Virus record (IMG/VR): IMGVR_UViG_3300010399_000036
Coordinates: 17,119 to 81,118 of that record
Source of the DNA: a virus
Reading direction: 5' to 3' (one strand)
DNA: 64,000 bases
In this document: piece by piece, positions 48,699 to 55,794 of the stretch
Layout: every line of letters begins with the position of its first letter
Numbering within the stretch: the first letter of the stretch is position 1
Made by a program: the position numbers and the translations under genes
Notes under the pieces: model-generated
Told to the model about the DNA's origin: nothing
Seen by the model: only the letters and a program-made list of their open reading frames with translations
The model's database searches: none

Positions 48699-49577
48699 AT
48701 GAAGCTTCAGGAATACACAAGGGTCGATCAGGCGCGGTCTTTGTACTTCGACGGACGCCATGACGAAGCGCTGATAGAGGCTGAGGTGTTGTGTCTGTCT
48801 CCCGAGCCCCTAGAAAGGCTTTCGGGTTTACTTCTTAAAGCCTGCATTCAGGCAGAGCGTAATGAGTTTTCAGAATCCCTTGATACGCTTAAGATCGCCG
48901 GGCCGCTAATTGACGCTGCGCCGGCCAGGTCGAAGGCAGCGTTCCACGGACAGCGGGCATTTAACCGCGTTAAGATTGGGCGGAAGAATCCGGCGCTTGT
49001 CGATTACGAGGCGGCGCGATTTTGGGCGTCAGAAGCAAATGACGAGCTGAGTCAGGTCTCGATTAGCAATAACCTGGCGAAAGTTTACAGCGACGTTGGT
49101 CGGTACGAAAACGCCATCAGTGAATCGGATCGGGCTATTCAACTTGCGCGGAAATTGAACGAGCGTATTTACCTGGGGCGCTGTTATGATCAAAGGGCGC
49201 AGATCTTAAACGATCACAAGCTATACGTTGAGGCGGTTAGGTGGAGTGAGAAAGCCCTCGCTCTTTTAGGCGCACATCCAGCCTCGGCAGAAGCTCGACT
49301 CACACATGGTAGGGCTCTAATCGGTGTTGGCGAATCGTATCTGGATAGTCCCGATCCTGTTGAGGACTTCCGTGTCCGTCGCGAGATTGTTAATTCGATT
49401 CACGTCTCTCTTAGCCCTGAGCTAATCAATCTGGCGCTTGAACGTTGCGAGGGCAACATTAAACGCACCGCGCAGTTTCTGCGTGTTAAGCACCAATCCT
49501 TGCAGGGTTCAATAAATCGTTTTGAATTACGACCTCATCAAAAGCGGCACGTCAAACGCTCAATCATCGCAAAATAA
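48699..49577 (+). CDS. TPR-repeat regulator with C-terminal Fis-type HTH (292 aa)
   Basis: Residues 1-215 are tetratricopeptide-type helical hairpins (ARSLYFDGRHDEALIEAEVL; NNLAKVYSDVGRYENAISESDRAIQLA; QRAQILNDHKLYVEAVRWSEKALALL). Residues about 240-272 (SPELINLALERCEGNIKRTAQFLRVKHQSLQGSI) match a Fis/HTH_8 DNA-binding helix pair. TPR domains of this kind sense peptides or partners. A TTG at 48657 in frame is possible, but ATG 48699 fits the promoter better. Confidence 0.75.
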   Translation: MKLQEYTRVDQARSLYFDGRHDEALIEAEVLCLSPEPLERLSGLLLKACIQAERNEFSESLDTLKIAGPLIDAAPARSKAAFHGQRAFNRVKIGRKNPALVDYEAARFWASEANDELSQVSISNNLAKVYSDVGRYENAISESDRAIQLARKLNERIYLGRCYDQRAQILNDHKLYVEAVRWSEKALALLGAHPASAEARLTHGRALIGVGESYLDSPDPVEDFRVRREIVNSIHVSLSPELINLALERCEGNIKRTAQFLRVKHQSLQGSINRFELRPHQKRHVKRSIIAK

Positions 49578-49714
49578 ATCCTGAACTTGTGTTGAAATCC
49601 TTGTACGCAGCGAAAACTTTTATGTTATTCTGCGCGGACCCGTAAACATGGGGTTTACCTCCCACACTCATCGCTCATAATTTCTCGCGCTGTCGGAAAG
49701 GAAACGCCCTCTGC
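49578..49714 (+). promoter_or_regulatory. intergenic region with extended -10 and small inverted repeat
   Basis: TTGTAC and TGT-TATTCT (extended -10, about 49625-49632) form a weak promoter; GTAAAC-ATGGG-GTTTAC (49642-49658) is a 6-bp inverted repeat just downstream, possibly an operator. No gene seen here. Confidence 0.35.
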
Positions 49715-49933
49715 ATGACCTCAACTCGCGCCGTCCAATTAGCTGAACAGATCCTAGAAAATCAAATGGAAAAGGCGGAACCATTGGTGAGGTTGTTGTA
49801 CGCCTTCAAAATCGCACGGGGCGATCCCGAAGCGGAGGTAATGATGGATGCGGTCATTCAATACTGCTACAACAAAACCGAGCACTGCTATGAAGGAATA
49901 GAAGCGTTCGTTTCCGGTTCAATCGCGGCTTAG
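49715..49933 (+). CDS. small unknown acidic protein (72 aa)
   Basis: ATG with GGAAAGGAAA about 14 bases upstream. AVQLAEQILENQMEKAEPLVRLLYAFKIARGDPEAEVMMDAVIQYCYNKTEH is helical. Converges with the XRE repressor gene, overlapping it by 15 bases. Not recognised. Confidence 0.55.
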   Translation: MTSTRAVQLAEQILENQMEKAEPLVRLLYAFKIARGDPEAEVMMDAVIQYCYNKTEHCYEGIEAFVSGSIAA

Positions 49934-50308
49934 GCTGCGTCGAACCTCGCGCTCGAGCATCTGAACATAACGCTTAAACACCCTCTGCTCGCCAAGCGGC
50001 AAGTCTTTGGCCATCTCCCACACATTTGCCCACTCGCTCTTCAGAAAGCCTGTGTTTTCTACGGCTGTTTGGCCCAACGCATTAGCAATTACTTCATCCA
50101 GCGGACGCATGAGTCCCCAAGCCAGATCGCGCAAAGTAAGAATGCCCGGATTTGGCGTTTTGCCTTGCACGATCATCTGCACGGTCGATCGCGCTATGTC
50201 GCCTCCCCGACGCTTGGAATTCTTATGCACATCCAGAGCCGTGAGATTGTTTTCCCGCATTACGCGCAAAACGTAATCACGGAGTGACTCTGCTACTGAA
50301 TTAACCAT
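49919..50308 (-). CDS. XRE-type repressor candidate, CI-like (129 aa)
   Basis: SVAESLRDYVLRVMRENNLTALDVHKNSKRRGGDIARSTVQMIVQGKTPNPGILTLRDLAWGLMRPLDEV is a long-linker cro/C1 helix-turn-helix. The C-terminal part (WEMAKDLPLGEQRVFKRYVQMLEREV) is helical. ATG 50308 is used because an extended -10 (TATAGT) lies 32 bases upstream; an in-frame ATG at 50425 would overlap the opposite promoter. Likely maintains repression of the divergent gene. Confidence 0.7.
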   Translation of the reverse strand: MVNSVAESLRDYVLRVMRENNLTALDVHKNSKRRGGDIARSTVQMIVQGKTPNPGILTLRDLAWGLMRPLDEVIANALGQTAVENTGFLKSEWANVWEMAKDLPLGEQRVFKRYVQMLEREVRRSLSRD

Positions 50309-50314
50309 CTCTAA

Positions 50315-50345
50315 GTCGGAGGTTTCCGACGTAGGGCGGACTATA
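50315..50345 (-). promoter_or_regulatory. repressor promoter and palindromic operator candidate
   Basis: Minus strand TGC-TATAGT (50340-50345), then GTCGGA-AACC-TCCGAC (50315-50330), a perfect 6-bp inverted repeat placed at the expected transcript start. It may be the autoregulatory operator or a 5' stem-loop. Confidence 0.5.
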
Positions 50346-50391
50346 GCAAAGCCGTCTGACGGGATTGCGTCTTTCTGTGCCGAAAAAACAG

Positions 50392-50421
50392 TTGACACGG
50401 AATTTCGAATGTGCATAATCA
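50392..50421 (+). promoter_or_regulatory. rightward switch promoter (TTGACA-18-TAATCA), leaderless
   Basis: TTGACA at 50392-50397, an 18-base spacer and TAATCA at 50416-50421. The GTG of the Cro-like gene begins 7 bases after the -10, without a ribosome site. Confidence 0.6.
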
Positions 50422-50427
50422 GCATCC

Positions 50428-50661
50428 GTGAAGAGACAAAATCACAGCAGACGAAGACGCGATCCCGTCTTTTATAATTTCGAACTGCTTAGAGAGCGCC
50501 TTAAAGACGCGGGGTTTAACAGCCCTTATGCGTTAGCCAAACATTTAGATCTCAACGAAGAAACAACCTACAAAGTGTTCAATGGCAAGGGAACCTACAA
50601 ACACGTTCGTCCGATTGCGGACTTCTTTAAGGTCAACTGGGTCGAGCTCCACGATGTTTAA
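50428..50661 (+). CDS. Cro-like XRE protein (77 aa)
   Basis: FNSPYALAKHLDLNEETTYKVFNGKGTYKHVRPIADFFKVNWVELHD (residues 29-76) is a helix-turn-helix of the cro/C1 type with a basic N-terminus. Divergent from the 129-aa repressor, so the pair forms a lysis/lysogeny-type switch. Leaderless GTG start. Confidence 0.75.
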   Translation: MKRQNHSRRRRDPVFYNFELLRERLKDAGFNSPYALAKHLDLNEETTYKVFNGKGTYKHVRPIADFFKVNWVELHDV

Positions 50662-50791
50662 CCTCTCCGACCAGATTCATCGTGCGCTCCTGACACGTGC
50701 GAGAGTGCGCGGTGATGAGGCCGGGACGAGTGGGAGCGTCCCGGCCAGCCCGTTAACGCGAGGCCGAACTTATACCGCAAGCGGGGGATAA
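50654..50791 (+). CDS. possible small protein overlapping a strong hairpin (45 aa)
   Basis: ATG overlaps the stop of the Cro-like gene. NLSDQIHRALLTRARVRGDEAG is helical, the rest Gly/Ser/Thr/Arg-rich. The frame runs through a 10-bp perfect hairpin (50719-50746), so the region may work as RNA instead. Confidence 0.35.
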   Translation: MFNLSDQIHRALLTRARVRGDEAGTSGSVPASPLTRGRTYTASGG

Positions 50792-50925
50792 AGGCAATAG
50801 CAGCCAACTGCATAAAACGCGATGACGGTTCTTTGTAACAGGCGCTGACGCGAGATCGGACGAAGAGAGCGGAGAGCTTCTCCGGGGGTGGCGTTCAAAA
50901 AAGGAGAGCCTCTTTCCAGAAGGGG
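50719..50925 (+). ncRNA. gene-poor stretch with strong hairpins, possible structured RNA
   Basis: GGCCGGGACG/CGTCCCGGCC (50719-50728 with 50737-50746, 8-base loop) is a perfect 10-bp stem. Downstream, GGAGA-GCT-TCTCC and CTTTCC-AGAAG-GGGAAAG form two more. There is no supported gene at 50792-50932. It may be a leader or small RNA of the early rightward operon. Confidence 0.35.
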
Positions 50926-50932
50926 AAAGTAG

Positions 50933-51145
50933 ATGCCTTTATTTCACGTTCAAGATTCAGACAGGCCGCTCTTTGTTGTCGCAAAAGATTGGCACGACGC
51001 ATATGAGCAATGGCGCGAGCAAATCATACATGAGAATGATGGCGACGTGTCTGATCCGCAAGGGATTCAGCACATCTGCGACAACGACGAACTCTTGATT
51101 TACGGAGTCTTGCATGGTTCAAGCAGCAATGAGCAGGAGACCTAA
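50933..51145 (+). CDS. unknown acidic protein (70 aa)
   Basis: ATG with AAGGGGAAAG upstream. PLFVVAKDWHDAYEQWREQIIHENDGDVSDPQGIQHICDNDELLI is an alpha/beta phage-type small domain. No motif. Confidence 0.6.
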   Translation: MPLFHVQDSDRPLFVVAKDWHDAYEQWREQIIHENDGDVSDPQGIQHICDNDELLIYGVLHGSSSNEQET

Positions 51146-51147
51146 TC

Positions 51148-51393
51148 ATGCCCGATCTAGTTTGCACAGAATGTCCGCACGTCTTTACTGAGGCTGAATT
51201 AGCCGCAGAGAACAAATCAGTGTGGGGCCATTCGTGCCACGCAAACGTAACGGATAGATTTGGGCCAGTGCCAACAGTCTGCGAGTCGCACAGGAAACCG
51301 CTCGAAGAGGAAACCGAACAAGAGAAACACTTAAGAAGGCGTCGCGCCTTCATGCCTGACTATGACAAAGCGCTGGAGGAGTGGCTCTCTTGA
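51148..51393 (+). CDS. Cys/His small protein (81 aa)
   Basis: VCTECPHVFTEAELAAENKSVWGHSCHANV...TVCESHRKP: Cys pairs with His suggest one zinc site; the rest is a charged helix. TGATG junction with the next gene. Confidence 0.6.
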   Translation: MPDLVCTECPHVFTEAELAAENKSVWGHSCHANVTDRFGPVPTVCESHRKPLEEETEQEKHLRRRRAFMPDYDKALEEWLS

Positions 51394-51608
51394 TGTCAGA
51401 TCCTAACACTCAATGGCGAGTAAACAGATCCGGTATGGAGAACTGCTGCTATAGAGCGCTCCAAGTAGAAATGTATCGGAGAAAGAATCAGAGCGAAGAA
51501 CTAATGGTGATGGGCCACACGATCAGGTGTCCAAACTGCAATGCAGAATTAATCTGTGACAACGGAGTTAGTGGAAGGCTGAGATGGAGGTGGAATGGCG
51601 CTAAGTGA
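51393..51608 (+). CDS. zinc-ribbon protein (71 aa)
   Basis: ATG 51393 overlapping the upstream stop. RSGMENCCYRALQVEMYRR, then IRCPNCNAELICDNGVSGRLRW with two Cys pairs, a typical ribbon. Confidence 0.55.
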   Translation: MSDPNTQWRVNRSGMENCCYRALQVEMYRRKNQSEELMVMGHTIRCPNCNAELICDNGVSGRLRWRWNGAK

Positions 51609-51635
51609 GCGGCAACCAGTAGAAAGTCTTTGATT

Positions 51636-52109
51636 ATGCCTCGCACTGTTCCAAACATTATTCACTATGCCTTGCTCAATCAGCACGGCGAAGCAGGGGC
51701 GTTTTGCTGCGATCCTCCGCGTGTCTTAGACCGCGACGACAACGAGCACTGGATTCTCTCCAAGTGGCTGTACGACGAAGTCACATGCGGTCCCTGTCGC
51801 GCCAAGCTCGGGCTACCCGAGGAGCCTTCACGCGGGAGTCTGTTGCGCGACAACCTAGAAATCAGGCTGAACATCGCTTTTCAATTTGTAGACGCGAACT
51901 ACTGGAATCGCAATGTTCGCAAGTCTGGCGAGCAAAAGTTAAATCCCGATCCGGATGGCTGGTTGGCATCGCAATTCCTACGACTCACCAATGAGTTTGA
52001 AGAAATGATGAAGCCGTTTGTGCAGATGATGGAAAAACACGAAGGTCAATTCGGCTGGCCTGAAATCGTAAACGATTCACCTTTACCTGATCCACCGGAA
52101 AGACCCTGA
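51636..52109 (+). CDS. unknown protein with CCD..CGPC motifs (157 aa)
   Basis: ATG 51636 (an in-frame TTG at 51630 is also possible). FCCDPPRVLDRDDNEHWILSKWLYDEVTCGPCRAKLGLP holds two Cys pairs; the second half is helical (ASQFLRLTNEFEEMMKPFVQMMEKHE). Unknown. Confidence 0.55.
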   Translation: MPRTVPNIIHYALLNQHGEAGAFCCDPPRVLDRDDNEHWILSKWLYDEVTCGPCRAKLGLPEEPSRGSLLRDNLEIRLNIAFQFVDANYWNRNVRKSGEQKLNPDPDGWLASQFLRLTNEFEEMMKPFVQMMEKHEGQFGWPEIVNDSPLPDPPERP

Positions 52110-52124
52110 AAGGAGAAAGCAATC

Positions 52125-52391
52125 ATGGGCGTAGTTCTTGGCGACGATCAACCCACTAGCACGCGGACCGTCGCAACAGATACGGCGGCTTCATATTTGT
52201 ATGTGGCCCAAAAAGCCGCAGAACGCGGAGACGTTAGAGACGCTTTGTATCACATTGATCGCGCGACCGAGCTGCTACTTAGACCAGAAGTTGGCTTAGA
52301 AGCGCCGGGGATAGTTAGGGGCGAGCACATGAATTACTCGCTACTTGGAAAAGTCTTGGCAGCTAAAGCCGAACGGGCAGCAAGAGGTTAG
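52125..52391 (+). CDS. unknown helical protein (88 aa)
   Basis: Strong ribosome site AAAGGAGAAAG. AASYLYVAQKAAERGDVRDALYHIDRATELLLRPE resembles a single TPR-like helical hairpin. No family assigned. Confidence 0.6.
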   Translation: MGVVLGDDQPTSTRTVATDTAASYLYVAQKAAERGDVRDALYHIDRATELLLRPEVGLEAPGIVRGEHMNYSLLGKVLAAKAERAARG

Positions 52392-52434
52392 AACTCGGTG
52401 TTTCCATCTACGCAGATTGTGAAGTGAGGGCGTC

Positions 52435-52563
52435 ATGCTAGATTCAGAAGATGTCGCCACGGTCTTGAGTTGTTTAGGTTGCGTTGGCGTGATCCTGTTA
52501 AAGCTCGCCCTCATTGTTGGGGTCGTATGGATCGTTCTTCATTTCGCGTTCAAGTATTGGTAA
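52435..52563 (+). CDS. one-helix membrane peptide (42 aa)
   Basis: GTGAGGG precedes the ATG. The protein starts LDSEDVATVLSCLGC and then has one transmembrane helix (VGVILLKLALIVGVVWIVLHF). A small membrane protein of unknown role in the early rightward operon. Confidence 0.5.
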   Translation: MLDSEDVATVLSCLGCVGVILLKLALIVGVVWIVLHFAFKYW

Positions 52564-52582
52564 TTCAAAACGGAGGCTATGT

Positions 52583-52936
52583 ATGCCTAGAAGCACGTTA
52601 ACGGAGACGGTCGATCGATTAAATTCACTTGTCAATCAAATCCTTGGGTTGAACGAAGAAGAGCGTGGTTACGTGCTGGATCAGATACTACCCGAACCAG
52701 AAGAGCAGCCTAAGCAGAAGAAGACACGGAAGAAGAGAGCCGCGTCGGCGACTAACCAACGTCGCGGAATGCCGACGCCGCGCGAAGGCAATGGAAACTG
52801 TGTTGCGCTGGTCAATGACACGCCCTGCGACGAACCGCAATCAAGCCCTATCCACGATCCTAAAGGAGGCTATGCGGGCTATCACGAGTTTCAACCAGGG
52901 AAGAAAGAAAAGGTATCTGCCGCATCGGGTGACTAA
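52583..52936 (+). CDS. unknown protein with helical N-terminus and Cys pair (117 aa)
   Basis: ATG 52583 behind CGGAGG. LTETVDRLNSLVNQILGLNEEERGYVLDQIL is helical, followed by a Lys/Arg-rich linker and NGNCVALVNDTPCDEPQSSP. Not recognised. Confidence 0.55.
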   Translation: MPRSTLTETVDRLNSLVNQILGLNEEERGYVLDQILPEPEEQPKQKKTRKKRAASATNQRRGMPTPREGNGNCVALVNDTPCDEPQSSPIHDPKGGYAGYHEFQPGKKEKVSAASGD

Positions 52937-52938
52937 GA

Positions 52939-53187
52939 ATGAGCGAAGTTCATAGATGCTTAATTCTGGATACTGAGACCTCGGGGCTCGAAGATGATGC
53001 GCCCGTGATTGAGGTCGGCGCGATTCTGTATTCCGTCGACAATCAGTGCTCACTCCAAGAATTGTCTACCCTTTTGCCAGCACCCGAAAATGGCGCCGAG
53101 CAAATCAACCGAATAAAGAGTGCGGCACTAAATGAGATCGGCCTAATCGGTTCGAGTTCAATAGAGTGGAGTTGTTGTTTGCTATGA
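52939..53187 (+). CDS. DnaQ-like 3'-5' exonuclease, N-terminal half (82 aa)
   Basis: CLILDTETSGLEDDAPVIEVGAILYS holds the ExoI motif with D11 and E13 of the DEDD exonuclease family. INRIKSAALNEIG corresponds to the start of the ExoII region. The frame then ends in a non-family sequence (SSSIEWSCCLL), and the rest continues in another frame from about 53136. Two-piece protein or frameshift (-1). Confidence 0.65.
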   Translation: MSEVHRCLILDTETSGLEDDAPVIEVGAILYSVDNQCSLQELSTLLPAPENGAEQINRIKSAALNEIGLIGSSSIEWSCCLL

Positions 53188-53639
53188 GCAAGTCAGCCGA
53201 TGTGTTCGTGGCCCACAACGCGGAGTTTGACAGCAAGCGGATCTTTGGGCAACCGGACTTTTTACCACTCGCCTCTCTCCCCTGGCTCTGCACGATGTCA
53301 GACTTCAAGTGGCCGCTTGCCACACGCGAACAGGGTTCTTTAATCAACATCGCGTTAGACCACGGAATCGGCGTCGCGAGTGCGCACCGGGCGTTAACAG
53401 ACTGTCGACTTATTGCGGCGCTCTTTGACCGCATGGCTGACTTGCACTCCATGTTTCAGGTTGCCATGCGGCCGAAGGGATTTTTTCAGGCAATTGTGCC
53501 TTTCGAACGGAAAGACGAAGCGAAGGCGGCGGGCTTTAAGTGGAACGGCGCCGACAAAACGTGGACGCGCCAGATGGCAATCGAAGATGCGTCTCAATTG
53601 AAATTTCCCGTTAGACAACTTCAAACATTGGAAAGGTAG
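53166..53639 (+). CDS. DnaQ-like 3'-5' exonuclease, C-terminal half (157 aa)
   Basis: GTG 53166 is the only possible independent start; the frame is open from 53136. DVFVAHNAEFDSKR carries ExoII (D22) and SAHRALTDCRLIAALFD carries ExoIIIe (H74, D79), so the catalytic set is complete only with the upstream piece. The C-terminal segment FFQAIVPFERKDEAKAAGFKWNGADKTWTRQM is a DUF5710-like substrate-binding add-on (inference). Confidence 0.65.
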   Translation: MELLFAMSKSADVFVAHNAEFDSKRIFGQPDFLPLASLPWLCTMSDFKWPLATREQGSLINIALDHGIGVASAHRALTDCRLIAALFDRMADLHSMFQVAMRPKGFFQAIVPFERKDEAKAAGFKWNGADKTWTRQMAIEDASQLKFPVRQLQTLER

Positions 53640-53653
53640 AGAAATACACAACC

Positions 53654-54787
53654 ATGACATTAAGGATTACACGAGCAACCGACCCAATTACCGTGGAGCG
53701 ATTGGTGCAGTGTATCTACGCCCCTCCGGGGATAGGTAAGACATCGATCGCTTTCACTTCACATAAACCTCTTTTGCTTGACTTCGATGGCGGTGTTCAT
53801 CGTGCGGTATTCAGGCTCGATACTGTCAAAGTCGAAACCTGGGATGACGTTGCGGAGATAAGCGATGACGATCTGCGTCAATACCGAACCTTGATATTTG
53901 ATACAGCCGGTCGCGCTCTGGATGTTCTTTCAACTGACATCATCAAAAAGAACCCAAAGATGGGCCGATCAGGCGGTGCGTTGACTCTACAAGGCTTTGG
54001 CGAACTCAAGGCGCGGTTTATCGCGTTCACACGGATGATCCGATCTTTTGGTCTTGACATAGTATTACTGGCCCACAGTGACGAGCAGAAGAACGGAGAT
54101 GATCTAATCGAACGGATCGATGTTCAGGGCGGATCGAAGAATGAGATTTACAAGGTCGCCGACATGATGGGCCGCCTGTACATTCGGAACGGTAAACGAT
54201 ACCTAAACTTTAATCCCTCTGAAACAGCTTACGGTAAGAACCCCGGACGACTCGGTGAGGTTGAAATCCCTGATCTCCAAAGGGTGGATAACCGCGGTTT
54301 TCTTGGCGAGTTGTCGGACAGGGTTAAGGCCGAGCTGAACAAGTTAACAGCGGAGCAGCAAGAAACCGCAACCGTTCTCGCCGAGTGGCAAATTAAATTC
54401 GATTCGGCCAACACGCCCGATGAATACAACGGGTTTATTCCTGAATTTGGGCAACTACCTGAGGCCGTCAAGCTGAACGTTGGCCGTCTATGGCTCAAGA
54501 TCGGAAAGGGCAAGGGATGGGAGCAGGACAAGGAAACAAAACAGTTCCGGGGCGAACCCGTCGAACCATTCACCCCTATATCGGTTAACGGGAAAGACGG
54601 GATGACCAAGAAGCAGCAGAAGGAGATTGAAGAACTTGCCGAAGAGTTGGAACTTGAAGACGTAGACGCGGAGGCCTCAAAGGTCTTCAGCATGGATCTA
54701 AAAGTTAAGAATCTATCGAAAGAGGGCGCCGAGCGCCTGATCGTAGACCTCAAGACAAAAGCCGATAGCGTGGGGGCGCGATTCTAA
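53654..54787 (+). CDS. RecA-fold ATPase, AAA_24/Sak4-like (377 aa)
   Basis: Walker A is APPGIGKT (residues 23-30); the Walker B-like LIFDTAGR is near 80; a DIVLLAHSDEQ strand carries the sensor region. This fits phage AAA_24 ATPases related to Sak4, which act in single-strand annealing recombination. The C-terminal 150 residues are charged and may contact partner proteins. Followed directly by a RecB-like nuclease gene. Confidence 0.75.
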   Translation: MTLRITRATDPITVERLVQCIYAPPGIGKTSIAFTSHKPLLLDFDGGVHRAVFRLDTVKVETWDDVAEISDDDLRQYRTLIFDTAGRALDVLSTDIIKKNPKMGRSGGALTLQGFGELKARFIAFTRMIRSFGLDIVLLAHSDEQKNGDDLIERIDVQGGSKNEIYKVADMMGRLYIRNGKRYLNFNPSETAYGKNPGRLGEVEIPDLQRVDNRGFLGELSDRVKAELNKLTAEQQETATVLAEWQIKFDSANTPDEYNGFIPEFGQLPEAVKLNVGRLWLKIGKGKGWEQDKETKQFRGEPVEPFTPISVNGKDGMTKKQQKEIEELAEELELEDVDAEASKVFSMDLKVKNLSKEGAERLIVDLKTKADSVGARF

Positions 54788-55399
54788 ATGCGGCTGAGCG
54801 TTTCCGACCTCCAGTGCTGGCAGCGTTATCGCAAGAATCAAGAGGTAACGCTTGAAGACTGTCTTAGACAGCTTCGCCGTGAAGAGCTGCCGAGTCCGGC
54901 TTTATTGGCCGGCAGAAAACTTCACAAGGCACTGGAGTCGGCACAGTACGATCAGGATGATGTAAGTCCTTTCGGTCAATCAGTCCTTAAGTACAAAGAC
55001 TACGTGTTCATTTTTCAATGTGACGTTGAAATCTCAATTCCGCAGGTGCGTGAGCTCAAAGGGGAAATGCTCGTTGAGACTAGCACTGGTCCTGTAACGC
55101 TAGTTGGTGTCGTGGATTCTGTCGACGTGTCGGTTTCTGATTACAAGTTAACCGGCCACTTCGATTCTGAGCGACTGATCGCTTCTTATCAGTGGCGTTG
55201 CTACCTGCAAATGTTTCAGCGACATCGGTTTGATTACAAAGTATTCGTTGGCGAAGAAATCAAACCAAAAGAGTGGGCCATTAAGGATTATCACGAACTC
55301 TCTGTGTATGGCTATCCAGGTATGGAGCAGGATATTCAACGAGAAGTCGGAGAGTGCGCGAGATTTATGCGTGAGCATGTATGGCCCAAGGCGGCGTGA
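54788..55399 (+). CDS. PD-(D/E)XK (RecB/Cas4-like) nuclease (203 aa)
   Basis: LLAGRKLHKALESAQ (H46), LVGVVDSVDVSVSDYKLTG (D110 and DYK 118-120) and IASYQWRCYLQMF (Q/Y helix) follow the RecB-family order. No Fe-S cysteine cluster is seen. ATG starts right after the ATPase stop. Exonuclease partner for recombination or replication. Confidence 0.75.
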   Translation: MRLSVSDLQCWQRYRKNQEVTLEDCLRQLRREELPSPALLAGRKLHKALESAQYDQDDVSPFGQSVLKYKDYVFIFQCDVEISIPQVRELKGEMLVETSTGPVTLVGVVDSVDVSVSDYKLTGHFDSERLIASYQWRCYLQMFQRHRFDYKVFVGEEIKPKEWAIKDYHELSVYGYPGMEQDIQREVGECARFMREHVWPKAA

Positions 55400-55625
55400 C
55401 GATCTTTGCGCGGATCAGGGTTTTTCGCTGGATCAAACCAGCAAAGGGTACTTAGGTATCCTCTGGCCAAAAACTTCAGGTTCGCGCAAAACTAAAGATT
55501 CCTTTGGCGACTCCATGATCTTAGTGCTGGTCCACCGGAAAGCCACGGCCGCCATATGTTGCGTCAGGCTTGACTTTGGCGGTAGGAGAGAAACCGCCAC
55601 TTCTGGAAACGAGAGACTGCAATGA
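55378..55625 (+). CDS. possible protein overlapping the nuclease end (82 aa)
   Basis: From ATG 55378: YGPRRRDDLCADQGFSLDQTSKGYLGILWPKTSGSRKTKDSF...LVHRKATAAICCVRLDFGG. The middle reads like a small beta domain. There is no ribosome site and it overlaps the previous gene by 22 bases; a competing ATG (55381, other frame) ends after 24 codons. Doubtful. Confidence 0.35.
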
Positions 55626-55777
55626 TCTGCACAGAATGTAAAGACGTGATTCCTTTTTACGAAGAGGATCACAACCCGTTTGACGAGAACGACGCCAACA
55701 TAACGGCCATACTCGGATCGGTTGACTGTTTTGAACGCTATCTGCAACGACAATCGCAGAACAGTTATTTGAATTGA
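55622..55777 (+). CDS. small acidic protein with CxxC (51 aa)
   Basis: ATG 55622. ICTECKDVIPFYEEDHNPFDENDANITAILGSVDCFERYL: a Cys pair plus one Cys, acidic. Last gene before the long gene-free stretch. Confidence 0.5.
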   Translation: MICTECKDVIPFYEEDHNPFDENDANITAILGSVDCFERYLQRQSQNSYLN

Positions 55778-55794
55778 GTTTCCACAAAGGGCTG

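Noticed and set aside
53394-53660. 88-aa minus-strand ORF at the exonuclease end
   Set aside because: Antisense to the conserved ExoIII part of the DnaQ-like gene.
54229-54753. 174-aa minus-strand ORF in the ATPase gene
   Set aside because: Antisense to a gene with clear Walker motifs; Ser/Pro/Leu shadow composition.
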